A DNA stretch of 64,000 bases from Bacteroidota bacterium (GTDB lineage Bacteria; Bacteroidota; Bacteroidia; Bacteroidales; F082): positions 1 to 64,000 of the forward strand of contig JAERTD010000024.1 of the NCBI GenBank assembly GCA_016845175.1, read 5' to 3'. A program made the position numbers and the translations under genes. The notes under the pieces were generated by a model, which did no database searches, had not been told where the DNA came from, and was given only the letters and a program-made list of their open reading frames with translations. Shown here piece by piece: positions 1 through 10,100 of the stretch; positions within the stretch are counted from its first letter, which is position 1, and each line of letters begins with the position of its first letter.

Positions 1-3000
1 ACCATCAGGAGGAGTGGACAGATCAGTAAAGGTTACGGTATCACAGGCCATGGCATAGGTAAAGTCCATGGTAGGAGGTTCCACCACAAAGATGGTGTCT
101 TCGGCAAAGTTGGTACAGTTGTTTTCATCCAGAACGGTTAAACGAACCGGATAATCTCCAAAGACAGGGTAGGAGTGAGAGGTGTTTTGGGTGGTAGCTC
201 CATTGCCATCGGCAAAGTCCCAGGTCCAGGTGATGATATTGGAGGTGGAAGATCCAAAGAAATCAATGTTTGAATTGATACAGGAGGTATAGGTGGAAGC
301 ATTATAGCGTACATTGGGCAGTTCAAATACAGATACCTGTTGAACAACAGAATCAAAACAGCCATTGTCGTCGGTATAGGAAAAGACCACATCAAAGATG
401 CCTGCTCCCGGATAGGTGTAAGAAGGATTCGCATCAACAGAAGTATTTCCGTCTCCAAAGTCCCACAGCCACGAATTAAGTGTGGCTGATCCTGTTTGAG
501 TAAACAGGGCGGTTTCTCCCAGGCAGATGGAATCGCCAAGGGAGATGGTAAAGTTCTTATCGATTTTGGGTCGAACCGTCAGGTTGGTAATAATGACCGA
601 GTCACAACCGTATTGTGACAACAAGGTGTCGTAGTAAGCACCTGAAGTATACTGCCAGGCACCCTGAGCAAATACCGAGTCATAGAAACAAACGGTGGTA
701 TCAAAGGGCATGGCAAATTCAGGGCGGATGGTCAGCACCATCTGGTCGATGGAGTCACAGTTGACCACATTGGAAGCTGCTACCAGGGTTAATACCACAG
801 GACCCAGTTCTCCTGGTCCGGGCACATAAATGGGTTGTTCCACATTGGGATCCACAAAATGACCGCTGCCGCCACTCCAGTAAAGGGTGTCGTAGTTAAA
901 GCCAGCTGGAACAATGCTGGAAGTTGAAAAATCGTAAGGGGTGTTGAAACAGGTGTTTTCATCGCTACCTGCTACGGCAGCCGCTCCGGGTACAATTACC
1001 AGCTGCATAAAGGAAGTGTCATTGGGACAGGGAGCAATCCCATAACCCACCATATACAGATACACCGTGTCTTTCTGAACAGAACCAGCATTTACATCAG
1101 GATAATAGATAGGAGCAATGGCTGTGGGATCATCGAAAAATCCCTGGCCATTGTGTGGATACCAGAAAGCTGAAGACACACCAACAGCCGTGACCGGATC
1201 CGCTGAAGTCGACAGGTCATAGTACACATCCTCACAGGTAGCTGTATCATTACCTGCATATACACTACATGTGGTATTGACCGTTAATGCATGAGTGGAT
1301 TGTTGGGAGCATACATTAAGACTCACAGAATATGAGCCTGCTGCAGGGTATTGATGCACCTGGTTTTGTCCTGTGGCCGGAGCTGATAAATCCCCAAAAT
1401 CCCATGTCCAATCAGTGAATGTAGCGTTGTTGTTTAAGTCTTCTCCAAATAAGCTTACCCAATCATTCTCACAGCTGGCAGCCTGGGCTGTGATATCAAT
1501 GGCCACGTTCTCCACTCGCCTTTGATGAATTGTTGTGTCCACACATCCCTGAGTATTGGTATAAATAGACAGGATATTATAGGTGCTCTGCATGGTATAA
1601 GTGTGGGAAACCTGCTGACCCGTGCCGTTGAACCCGTCTCCGAATTCCCAGTTCCAGTTGGTAATATCTCCACTGGTATTCAAGGCGTCCAAAGTGATTT
1701 CTTCACCTACACAAGTGGTGTCGTTGGGTGCTATGGTAAAATCTGATTGGGGTAAAGGATCTACGGTTATTTGTGACCAGGTCGTATCATTACAAACAAT
1801 CAGACGAACATTATAGTTACCTGCTGCAGTATATGCATGTGTGGCATTTCTTCCCACAGCGGATTGCCCATCTCCAAATTCCCAATTCCAGTCAGTGTAA
1901 GTCACATCATCTCCAGTACCATGAAATTGCGCCATTTCACCCTGACAAACCGGGTTTTTCTGAAATCCAATACCCACATCGATGGAGTCCACATAAATGG
2001 AATCGGGTATACTTAAGGTACATCCATAGTTGTTGGTGATATTCAGGGTGATATTGTAGGTTGAATCACCTTCTGCATAAACATGAGTAGTGCTCTGCCC
2101 GGAGCCCATATTCCCATCACCAAAATCCCAGTCCCAGTCTGTGATAATGCAGGTGCTTGCGGCAGTAAAGGCCACCAATTCAGTTACACAGCAGGTGTCG
2201 ATGGGAGCATAGCTAAAGCTTCCTGTAGGTACAGAATCTACCGTTAGGATCATAAAAGAGGTGTCGTTGCCGCATGGAGGACTACCGTAGGCAATTAGGG
2301 ATAGTTTTGTGTCGCCTATTTCAGTGGGATCAGTTAAATAAACGGGATGAAGCAGTTTTGGGTCATTAAAATTGCCTATGCCATCACTTATCCATAATAT
2401 GGAATCACAATAGCTGGTGTCGGCAAGCACAAGGGCCGTAGAAAAATCATAAGGATCGCCCTGACACATAGTGTCTGAGGAGCCCGCATCTGCAGTTGCT
2501 GCATAAGAGACTGTCGTTTCCAGCATCAGTTCGTTGGTGCAAACCGTATCCCATTCGGCACCGGTAGAATCTATGAAATAATTTGTGAAAAATATCTGGT
2601 TAATTCCCTGGTCGGCGAGATTTGGGTGAAACAAACTGTCAATAACACCAGGCCCTGAAAATACCCCTTCAGGTGGATAACCATTAAGGGTGTCTGGAGG
2701 TAAGTCTCCACAGTAGAGAGGGTCGAGTCCGCTAAAGGCAATGCTGTTATCCAGAATCTGGAAGGTCATGGTATCCAGTTCTGTATTACAGGCCGATTCA
2801 TAATCCATCGCGATGATTAGGGTTTCGGTTGGTTCTATAATATTATCCTGGAAGGCGGTGATTACTATGGAGTCCAATACATTTCCGGAGGTGATTACCA
2901 AAGAATCGGGAATTGTAGAATAGTCTACCCCATTTGTGGCTGTTCCTGTAATGCTGAAATCAATCACATAGTCGTCTACCTGAGCTTCATATAATTCAAA

Positions 3001-3897
3001 ATATATGGTGGCGTCATTACAACCCTCAATAAAGGACATATATGATGAGGCAGAAGCTGTAAACTCAGTGTTTATTGATAAACCTGTAGATGAAAGACTA
3101 TTGGCCTTCAAAAAAACACCAGAGTCAAGAATATGATCAGAATCATCTGCGATAGTAAGTTTCAGATGATAGGTGGCACAAGGAACAGCGATTAACTCAG
3201 CTACGAGTACAGTGGTGAAACCATCGTAAACGAATGATAAACCTGCTGAATTATCAATATAGTATTCACAGTTCACACAAGGTCCGGTATTGGTATTTCC
3301 ATTGTTAATATTGTTAATGGAAACAGGCAGAGATGTGCCGGGCACCAGGGCAATATTATAATTATTATAAGCAGGTCCGCTTGGGTTAGGTCCGGTGATA
3401 AAAAATGCAAAAATGTCGTTTATCTGGTTGACATATTCTGGGTATTCTTCAGATGCAAAAACATATTCGAAGCGTATGGTGTCACTTTGTGGGACAAAAT
3501 CAAATTCCAGTATGGAGGCATCATTGGTACCCACAACGCCTGGTAAATTGTCCAGGTCGGGATCGCCGGGTAGGTTATGACCTACACTGGCATTCGTGCT
3601 TGCAATATTGGGCATCAGGTCTACATCACCGGTACACAAAGCCACTCCTTCATCAATCCCAAGGTTAGTAGTAGCTCCATTTAAGAAATGACAAAGCATA
3701 CTATTCGTATCACCAGTATATGTTATATTCGATACAGTTATGCCTGAACCAATAAGTATATCCTCCACTAATTCTTGTGGAGTCATCGATTTGTCTATAA
3801 CAATCTGAGCAATCCCAAATTGTGTAATACTCATCAATAGGAGGGTGCAAAATGCCCTTAAGCTTGCTTTTCTTTTTTTGTGAGATGTTATCACCAT
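1..3897 (-). CDS. Large choice-of-anchor-L / PKD-repeat surface protein, partial (C-terminus beyond left edge)
   Basis: The frame is open from an ATG at 3897 to base 1 (1299 residues, no stop), so the C-terminus, where a T9SS sorting domain would be expected, is outside the window. Residues 1-30 form a signal peptide. Residues about 35-265 match the choice-of-anchor L domain (segment with VFASEEYPEYV and IFAFFITGP). A Calx-beta-like part follows at about 275-380. Six PKD domains carry the W-x-W-x-F-G/A-D signature near residues 589, 671, 749, 832, 1144 and 1224. Three copies of another 80-90 residue module (AG-x-D-x-x-C start) begin near residues 466, 880 and 975. Known members of this architecture in Bacteroidota are secreted adhesin-like or gliding-associated proteins. 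Role here is inferred as cell-surface adhesion; ligand unknown. Start is supported by a TATCTTTG box 58 bases upstream. Confidence 0.85.
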   Translation of the reverse strand, partial: MVITSHKKRKASLRAFCTLLLMSITQFGIAQIVIDKSMTPQELVEDILIGSGITVSNITYTGDTNSMLCHFLNGATTNLGIDEGVALCTGDVDLMPNIASTNASVGHNLPGDPDLDNLPGVVGTNDASILEFDFVPQSDTIRFEYVFASEEYPEYVNQINDIFAFFITGPNPSGPAYNNYNIALVPGTSLPVSINNINNGNTNTGPCVNCEYYIDNSAGLSFVYDGFTTVLVAELIAVPCATYHLKLTIADDSDHILDSGVFLKANSLSSTGLSINTEFTASASSYMSFIEGCNDATIYFELYEAQVDDYVIDFSITGTATNGVDYSTIPDSLVITSGNVLDSIVITAFQDNIIEPTETLIIAMDYESACNTELDTMTFQILDNSIAFSGLDPLYCGDLPPDTLNGYPPEGVFSGPGVIDSLFHPNLADQGINQIFFTNYFIDSTGAEWDTVCTNELMLETTVSYAATADAGSSDTMCQGDPYDFSTALVLADTSYCDSILWISDGIGNFNDPKLLHPVYLTDPTEIGDTKLSLIAYGSPPCGNDTSFMILTVDSVPTGSFSYAPIDTCCVTELVAFTAASTCIITDWDWDFGDGNMGSGQSTTHVYAEGDSTYNITLNITNNYGCTLSIPDSIYVDSIDVGIGFQKNPVCQGEMAQFHGTGDDVTYTDWNWEFGDGQSAVGRNATHAYTAAGNYNVRLIVCNDTTWSQITVDPLPQSDFTIAPNDTTCVGEEITLDALNTSGDITNWNWEFGDGFNGTGQQVSHTYTMQSTYNILSIYTNTQGCVDTTIHQRRVENVAIDITAQAASCENDWVSLFGEDLNNNATFTDWTWDFGDLSAPATGQNQVHQYPAAGSYSVSLNVCSQQSTHALTVNTTCSVYAGNDTATCEDVYYDLSTSADPVTAVGVSSAFWYPHNGQGFFDDPTAIAPIYYPDVNAGSVQKDTVYLYMVGYGIAPCPNDTSFMQLVIVPGAAAVAGSDENTCFNTPYDFSTSSIVPAGFNYDTLYWSGGSGHFVDPNVEQPIYVPGPGELGPVVLTLVAASNVVNCDSIDQMVLTIRPEFAMPFDTTVCFYDSVFAQGAWQYTSGAYYDTLLSQYGCDSVIITNLTVRPKIDKNFTISLGDSICLGETALFTQTGSATLNSWLWDFGDGNTSVDANPSYTYPGAGIFDVVFSYTDDNGCFDSVVQQVSVFELPNVRYNASTYTSCINSNIDFFGSSTSNIITWTWDFADGNGATTQNTSHSYPVFGDYPVRLTVLDENNCTNFAEDTIFVVEPPTMDFTYAMACDTVTFTDLSTPPDG

Positions 3898-3954
3898 GCC
3901 CTGTTTATTTTGAAGCTGATTCAAAACCAATTTTATGATGCTGTAGTGGAGTTT

Positions 3955-3962
3955 CAAAGATA
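3955..3962 (-). promoter_or_regulatory. Putative -7 box TATCTTTG for the PKD surface protein
   Basis: Perfect match to the Bacteroidota sigma-A -7 consensus TAnnTTTG, reading on the minus strand 58 bases before the ATG at 3897. No clear TTG -33 element at 17-20 bases upstream. Confidence 0.45.
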
Positions 3963-4164
3963 CATTGCTTTTTAATCCCGCACATTATTAATATGACAGC
4001 GGCTACTGTTATTGGTTGCCTGACGCGAATTGAGAAAGTAATTTAGAGCGGGTCTAAATATTCTGATGCCTGCTGAGTTAAATCTGCCAGGTAAAAGTCC
4101 AGAATAAATAAATCTGATGCAACTGGATTACATTCCAGCCTGATCGGTTTTGCGAGGAATTGGA

Positions 4165-5550
4165 TTATTTTTTGTTTTCTAGAAATGGGATGATCTGATC
4201 GGCCCCGATTCTTTTAGCAACAATCTTTCTTTCTTTGTCCAACAGATAAATTACTGGTGTGCCGTAAATATCATATAAATCATGGAAATCAGCGGTAACA
4301 CTGCGGGTCCCGTTGACATTTATCCAGGAAAGTTTTTTCTCATGTATACTCTCCTTCCATTTCTCAATATCGCCATTGACATTTATGGCATATACGCCAA
4401 TGTCATATTTAGGGTGCACCACCACTTTTTTGAGTTCATCAATTTCCTGCTTGCAAATTCCACATTCAAAATCCCAGAAGAACAAGACTATATAGTCATC
4501 TTTAACCGCAGTAAATGATGTAAAACCTCCTGTAGTATCTATCAGGATAAGATTTGGTGCCGGTTCACCTAATAAAATAGGCCTTATTTTATTGGCTCTG
4601 TCCTGAATGCTTTTCAGTATGGAAGGGGTAGTGTTGTCAATGGGTTCCTTCGAAAAATAGGTGTCCGACAAATGGACAAATACTTTATCAAACCCCATAT
4701 ATTTCGGATTCTGATATTTGGCTACATAATGCCATACCAGAAAACTAACCACCTCCTTTGAGGGTCTTGCTTGTGCAATGGTTAGGTCGATTGCTGCAAT
4801 CACAGAGTCGGGATGAAAAACAACAGTCTGATCAAAATACTGTGTGACTTTGTTTGTTAAAATGGGAGTTCTGAGTAGACGGGAATCGCTTAAATCGAAA
4901 TAATCCCAATAATGCGTCTTGTAATATTTAAAAGCAAGTGTGCTGTCGTTCGACTGGCTGATGCTGTCAGGTATCTCTAGCTCCCGCATAGCATTAAAGA
5001 CTCTGGAAACCAACATGTCCGGGTGATGTTCAATTATTTCCAGTTTGTAATTAATAGCTGACTGATTAATGGAATCAATTTGTTTTTTCAGTCTGTCTGC
5101 CTGCTCACTTTCAGCATCTACAGCTTTTAGTTGGTCGCCAAGTCTTTCATTGGCCTTGTACTGACCTTCATTATATTTTAAATATTCGAAAAATATTTCA
5201 TTTTCTTTCGAACCTTTTACTTGCATTTCTTGTACAAAGCCAATAGTATCTGTACTTAAACTAAAAACCTGATCTTGATTAACAAGAAACTCAAACAATT
5301 TCTTTTTCCCAGGACTGATAACCATATAAATTCCCCCTGGCAGGCTAGGCTCGCCCTCAAAGATAAAATGCTCCTCTTCATTTATGTAGGCAGTATCGAT
5401 GAGTTTTATTTTGTCACCAAAGTAGGAAGTTAGTAATAAGGTAGAATCGGTATATGATTGAACATGAATGTCAATTTGATATTTCTCGTTGGCAAATGAG
5501 ATTTTTAAAAACACCAGGCATAGGGTCAAAACCCAAATAAACTTTGTCAT
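4165..5550 (-). CDS. TlpA-like thioredoxin-fold protein with N-terminal DUF4369-type region
   Basis: 461 residues from ATG 5550 (MTKFIWVLTLC). An upstream in-frame start at 5697 was rejected because it adds an unlikely 49-residue leader and a TAGATTTG promoter box at 5579-5572 lies between the two. Residues 1-20 are a signal peptide. The N-terminal half resembles the beta-rich DUF4369-type region common in Bacteroidota redoxins; the middle is helical. The C-terminal 140 residues form a thioredoxin fold with the CxxC motif FECGICKQE and the cis-proline loop YGTPVIYLL. Such proteins act in the periplasm as thiol-disulfide oxidoreductases for cytochrome maturation or protein repair; the substrate cannot be told from sequence. 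It stands alone, divergent from the T9SS cargo gene at 5738. Confidence 0.85.
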   Translation of the reverse strand: MTKFIWVLTLCLVFLKISFANEKYQIDIHVQSYTDSTLLLTSYFGDKIKLIDTAYINEEEHFIFEGEPSLPGGIYMVISPGKKKLFEFLVNQDQVFSLSTDTIGFVQEMQVKGSKENEIFFEYLKYNEGQYKANERLGDQLKAVDAESEQADRLKKQIDSINQSAINYKLEIIEHHPDMLVSRVFNAMRELEIPDSISQSNDSTLAFKYYKTHYWDYFDLSDSRLLRTPILTNKVTQYFDQTVVFHPDSVIAAIDLTIAQARPSKEVVSFLVWHYVAKYQNPKYMGFDKVFVHLSDTYFSKEPIDNTTPSILKSIQDRANKIRPILLGEPAPNLILIDTTGGFTSFTAVKDDYIVLFFWDFECGICKQEIDELKKVVVHPKYDIGVYAINVNGDIEKWKESIHEKKLSWINVNGTRSVTADFHDLYDIYGTPVIYLLDKERKIVAKRIGADQIIPFLENKK

Positions 5551-5571
5551 AATTGTAGTTCTCTTGGACGG

Positions 5572-5579
5572 CAAATCTA
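5572..5579 (-). promoter_or_regulatory. Putative -7 box TAGATTTG for the TlpA-like gene
   Basis: TAnnTTTG match on the minus strand, 22 bases before ATG 5550, giving a predicted leader of about 15 bases. It supports the internal start choice. Confidence 0.45.
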
Positions 5580-5737
5580 TTAAAGAAATAAGAAAGCAGT
5601 TAATGTATGAGACGAAAAACAAAGAAAATATGCTTAATACTGACTTTTTTATTTGCCTAGGGGTACAAAAAAAGAAAACAGTGGTACTAATAGCCAAGGG
5701 GTATTGTCAAGATAGTTTAAACGAATAAAATTATCAA

Positions 5738-6997
5738 ATGAAAAAGTTAGGAATTATTATAGGCTTATTTTTGATCACCAACTTTTTGGGATCATCCGTA
5801 TTTGCACAATACCAGATAGATGGAACTGTATTTTATGATGGTAATCCCAATATGCCCATGCAATACGTTACTGTTGGTCTTTACGATCTAAATGATAACC
5901 TGGTAGCTGAAACACAAACAGATTACAACGGTAATTTCATTTTCACCGGTGTGGTTCAAGGACAGTATAATCTTCATTCCACTACCACAATGTCGGCCGG
6001 TGGTATTGATTTGTATGATGCCTCACTCATTCTTATGTCATTATTAAATATGTATACACTGGATGCTATCCAATTTGAAGCGGCAGATGTGAACAACGAT
6101 GATACGGTCAATTTCACCGATTATTTTCTTGTGGTAATCTATTATCTCATAAACGGTCAGCCATTTCCAGCAGGAGATTGGCAATTTGAAAATGTTTTTG
6201 TGGATTTGACATCGAGAGATCCAGGACAAACAGTAAATACCTGGGGAGTTAGTGAAGGTGATGTTGATGGTGGCTTTGATCCCACTGGAAGAGAACTTGC
6301 CATGTACAGCACTCCTGAACAGCTAGCTCTACCATCACAAAACGATGGTATAACTGAAGTTTTTATTGGTTCTGACTATTTGAATACTATTTCTGGATGT
6401 AACCTTAATCTGAGCTTCCCTTCGGAGCTAATTGAAGTTGTTGGTGTGAGCGGGCCATCAGATACTGAAGTTTATCAAGTGATCGATAACGAAAACGGTT
6501 TGTTGAAGTTGGTATGGATGGATGAAGACAGAACTGACAGGCTAAGTATAAATGGAGAGCATTTATTTACCCTGCAGATTAGGACAAAAGCAACGCTATA
6601 CACAGGTCAGAAACTGAGTTTTGAGTTACTCCCTGAAGGTGGTTTGATCAATGATAATGGTATTATTGAAGATGTAACTATCCATTTACCAGTATTGTTG
6701 GCAACCGAGATTACACCCGAACACGAGATGAACGACGACCTAAGTTGTTATCCTAATCCTGTAAGCCATCAAATTAATTTTGATCTTAAGAGTACAATTG
6801 ACAATTATGCAACTATATCAATATATGATCTGCAAGGACGTTTGGTCGCTCAAAATGAGCAAGTAAACGTGTATAGCGGTAATCATACCATTTCAATGGA
6901 TGCCAGTGCTTTACAGTCCGGGCATTATTTTTACTTAATTGAATTTGAAGGAGTTAAGCACCAGAAGATTCATGGAAATTTTATTAAAGTGAATTAA
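5738..6997 (+). CDS. Secreted T9SS cargo with carboxypeptidase-like, dockerin-like and cohesin-like regions
   Basis: 419 residues. Residues 1-23 are a signal peptide ending in VFAQ. Residues 25-85 are a beta-sandwich of the SdrD-B/carboxypeptidase-regulatory type (DGTVFYDGN, TDYNGNFIFTGV). Residues about 88-138 look like a dockerin type I pair of helices; the second calcium loop DVNNDDTVNFTDY is intact while the first (DLYDASLIL) is degenerate. Residues about 190-325 resemble a cohesin-like beta-sandwich. Residues 340-419 are a type A T9SS sorting domain (CYPNPVSHQINFDL ... GHYFYLIEFEG). It should be exported by Sec, then carried across the outer membrane by T9SS. Partner and substrate are unknown; no glycosidase genes are nearby. 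A strong terminator follows. Confidence 0.85.
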   Translation: MKKLGIIIGLFLITNFLGSSVFAQYQIDGTVFYDGNPNMPMQYVTVGLYDLNDNLVAETQTDYNGNFIFTGVVQGQYNLHSTTTMSAGGIDLYDASLILMSLLNMYTLDAIQFEAADVNNDDTVNFTDYFLVVIYYLINGQPFPAGDWQFENVFVDLTSRDPGQTVNTWGVSEGDVDGGFDPTGRELAMYSTPEQLALPSQNDGITEVFIGSDYLNTISGCNLNLSFPSELIEVVGVSGPSDTEVYQVIDNENGLLKLVWMDEDRTDRLSINGEHLFTLQIRTKATLYTGQKLSFELLPEGGLINDNGIIEDVTIHLPVLLATEITPEHEMNDDLSCYPNPVSHQINFDLKSTIDNYATISIYDLQGRLVAQNEQVNVYSGNHTISMDASALQSGHYFYLIEFEGVKHQKIHGNFIKVN

Positions 6998-7022
6998 CCC
7001 TTGGTTAATTAGTTGGTTGAGT

Positions 7023-7050
7023 AAAGGAGGCTTTAAAGCCTCCTTTTTTT
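7023..7050 (+). terminator. Intrinsic terminator after the T9SS cargo gene
   Basis: AAAGGAGGC and GCCTCCTTT form a perfect hairpin around a TTTAA centre, followed by a run of seven T, 26 bases after the stop codon at 6997. Confidence 0.85.
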
Positions 7051-7070
7051 ATTCCTTAACCAAAGATTCG

Positions 7071-7078
7071 TAGATTTG
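7071..7078 (+). promoter_or_regulatory. Putative -7 box TAGATTTG for the TPR-CHAT gene
   Basis: TAnnTTTG match just after the preceding terminator and 72 bases before ATG 7151. The -33 region falls in the terminator T-run and has no clear TTG. Confidence 0.4.
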
Positions 7079-7150
7079 TGGCAATGGCAAAGACAAGCTT
7101 GATACTGCGGCAACTTGTCTGGGAAAAGGAAATGTGTTTATTTTAATAAA

Positions 7151-10100
7151 ATGGCAGGAAATATAACAGTTTTGTTGGGTCCTAGATTAATGGCAGTATG
7201 TATAGTTATTTGTTGTTTAATTCTAAGGATAACGGCAACTGCTTCAACCATAGGTTCAACAACAGATGATACCCCCTCTGCCATTCCATCAAACCCCGTA
7301 CTGAATAATCCCACTTATGTACTTCAATCTTCTGAAGACAGTTGGAATGAAGATACCCCAATAAACACTGCTAATAAAGCTCTTTCTCTTGCTATCACTG
7401 AAGGTGAAGTGCTCTGGGAGACTGATAAGCGTGCCGCCAAAAACAGAATTCTAAGCGTATTTCCAAGCATCTTCGAATATAAGCTCAACGATACTCTAGT
7501 GATTGATGCCTATCATCTGTTGGGAAAAACGATGATTGATTTAAAGGAGTTGCGGGAAGGAATTGATACACTTAAGCATTGCATCTATCTGAAACAAGCC
7601 TTGTATGGCAGTAATCATTCAAGTTTATACAAGACCTATAACTATATGGGCATAGGCTATTTCTATTTACATGAACACGATGAAGCCATCAACCATTACA
7701 AAAAGGCTGCCTATAGTGCAGGTACTCAAGAGGGAGGAGAAAAAGATTTTTTTCTGGCTATTCAAAATGTGGGCATTGTACATGCCAGGCTTGGGAAGTA
7801 TGACTTGGCCAGAGACTACTTTGATTCGGCAAGCTCTGTAATTAACACCCCTCCTATGCTTGCAGATACACTGATCAGTGCCTCCTTTTATTCTAATTTT
7901 GGTTTGTTATCAACCTTGATGGGAAGGATTGATGAAGGAAATGAATATTTTAATATTTCAGAAACACTGTACAGAGCTAAATTCGGACCTGATTATTATA
8001 AGATAGCCTATTTAAACAATAGTAAAGGGGTTAATGCACACTTCAACTACGACTTCTCCAAAGCCAAATTATATTTTAAGACAGCCATTGATGTCCTTGA
8101 AAGGAGCAAGGAAGATACGGTTTATCTCGCCAGGGCGTATAGTAATTTGGGTGCTACTTACATTAAGACGGATCAGTATAGGGAAGCCATAAACATGTGC
8201 AAAAAAGGCTTGGAACTGAAACCTGATTTTGACATGGCCATTTTGCTTAATCAAAATTTGGCTCAGGCATATATGCTATTGAAAGAGTACGATCAAGCCG
8301 ATTATTACTACCAGAAGGCCTTGGATTTGTCCACTCATGATAAAATGAATCCCAGTCGGGTGTTTAAAATCTATATGAGGTATGCAGATTTTCTTTTGGA
8401 AACGCAGGATTATGATAGATCCTTAACCTATTATGTGGATGCGATGGATCTTGCCCGGCAAGTTTATGGTGATCATTCTCCTGAACTGGCTACCATTTAT
8501 GGTAAACTTGGTGATTTTTATCAAAGAAACAGCTTTCAAGAAGCATTGACCTATTACGATAAATCAATCGATGTCTGGACCAGAATATTACATCTGGATA
8601 ATGATGATATTACACCAGAGAACCATAATGAGATCCGATTTATCAATGCCTTTTATGGAAAGTCAAAAACATTGCTTTCCATGTTTTACGCTAACAAGGA
8701 TGCAGACTTGTTAATGCAAGCTGATAAGTTGTGTGCAGGACTGTTGGACAGGATAGAGAGTATCAGTCATAACCTGGATATGGAAAACCGCCTTATATTG
8801 AATAAAATGGTGATGCCCATATACGGGCTGGCCATTGATGCATCATTCCAGACCATGCAAACTAAGGAAGATGCTTTTGGATTGGAAAAGGCCTTTAATT
8901 ATGCAGAGCGCAGCAAGTCTTCTGTGCTCCTATCATCAGTCAAGAATAACAATGCTTTGCGAACTTCTGATATTCCTACAGAAGTCATCGAATTGGAGCA
9001 TGACCTGCAACAAGAAATTAATGCGATTCAACAATCACTTGTTGACGAAAAAGCCAAACCAAAACCATCCTCACAGCGTCTTACATTTTATGAAAACCAT
9101 ATGTTGAAATTGATGCTTGAGCATGACAGTCTCATCCGGCAAATGGAGACAAGTTTTCCAAAGTATTACTCAATGAAATACGACCGGAATGTGGTTACAC
9201 CTGCGGAACTGATATCCCAATTAGGAAGTGAAGAACTGATGCTTGAATACACCTTAACCGATTCACTGTTATTCATCATTAGTGTGGATCATCAAGCATT
9301 GGATATCCATAGGATAAAGATTGATTCCGGATTTTTCGAATCATTGAATCATCTTGTCCGCATAAAGGATTTTAAACTTGCATCCCAAACCAGGGAAGAT
9401 TATGATCAGTTTATCGCCCATGCCCTGAATCTGGGCGAATACCTCATTCAGCCTGTGGCAAATCGAATGGTAAACAAGCGACTCGTGATTATTCCGGATG
9501 GCTTGCTCGGTTATCTTCCATTTGAAATCCTTTTAACCGCAGCACCGGATTATCAGGATATAGACTATGCCAATTTGCCTTATCTGTTTCAAAAGGTTCC
9601 CATTTCCTATTCCTATTCCGCAACTTTGCGCTACTACAATGAAAACTTAAATCAAGACAAAAAGGGAGCTGAATCTGAAGGATTGCTGGCCTTTGCGCCC
9701 AAGTATGATCTAAAAGGTAATCATATTCAAACACGTGCAAAGAAACTAAAGAACTTACCCTATGCAGAAGAAGAAGTGCTGGGGATTAAAGAAATCATGG
9801 GTGGAGAGGCTATTATCAATGAAGAAGCCACTAAACACAAATTTTTGCAGGAGGCCCAATCAGGGGATTTTCTTCATTTGGCTATGCATGCGCAGATAAA
9901 TGATACACTGCCGATGTTTTCCAACCTGGTTTTTTATCAGGAAGATGCTGATAGTTTGGATTATCATTTGAATACCTATGAAATCTTCGGTCTGGATCTC
10001 AAGGCCTCAATGGTTACCTTAAGTGCTTGTAACACAGGTTCTGGAAAGTTTCAAAAAGGAGAGGGTATCATGAGTTTTGCCAGAGGGTTTATTTATGCCG

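Noticed and set aside
138-539. Open frame of 133 codons on the minus strand
   Set aside because: It is in another frame of the large PKD protein gene, whose reading frame is open through the whole stretch and carries domain motifs.
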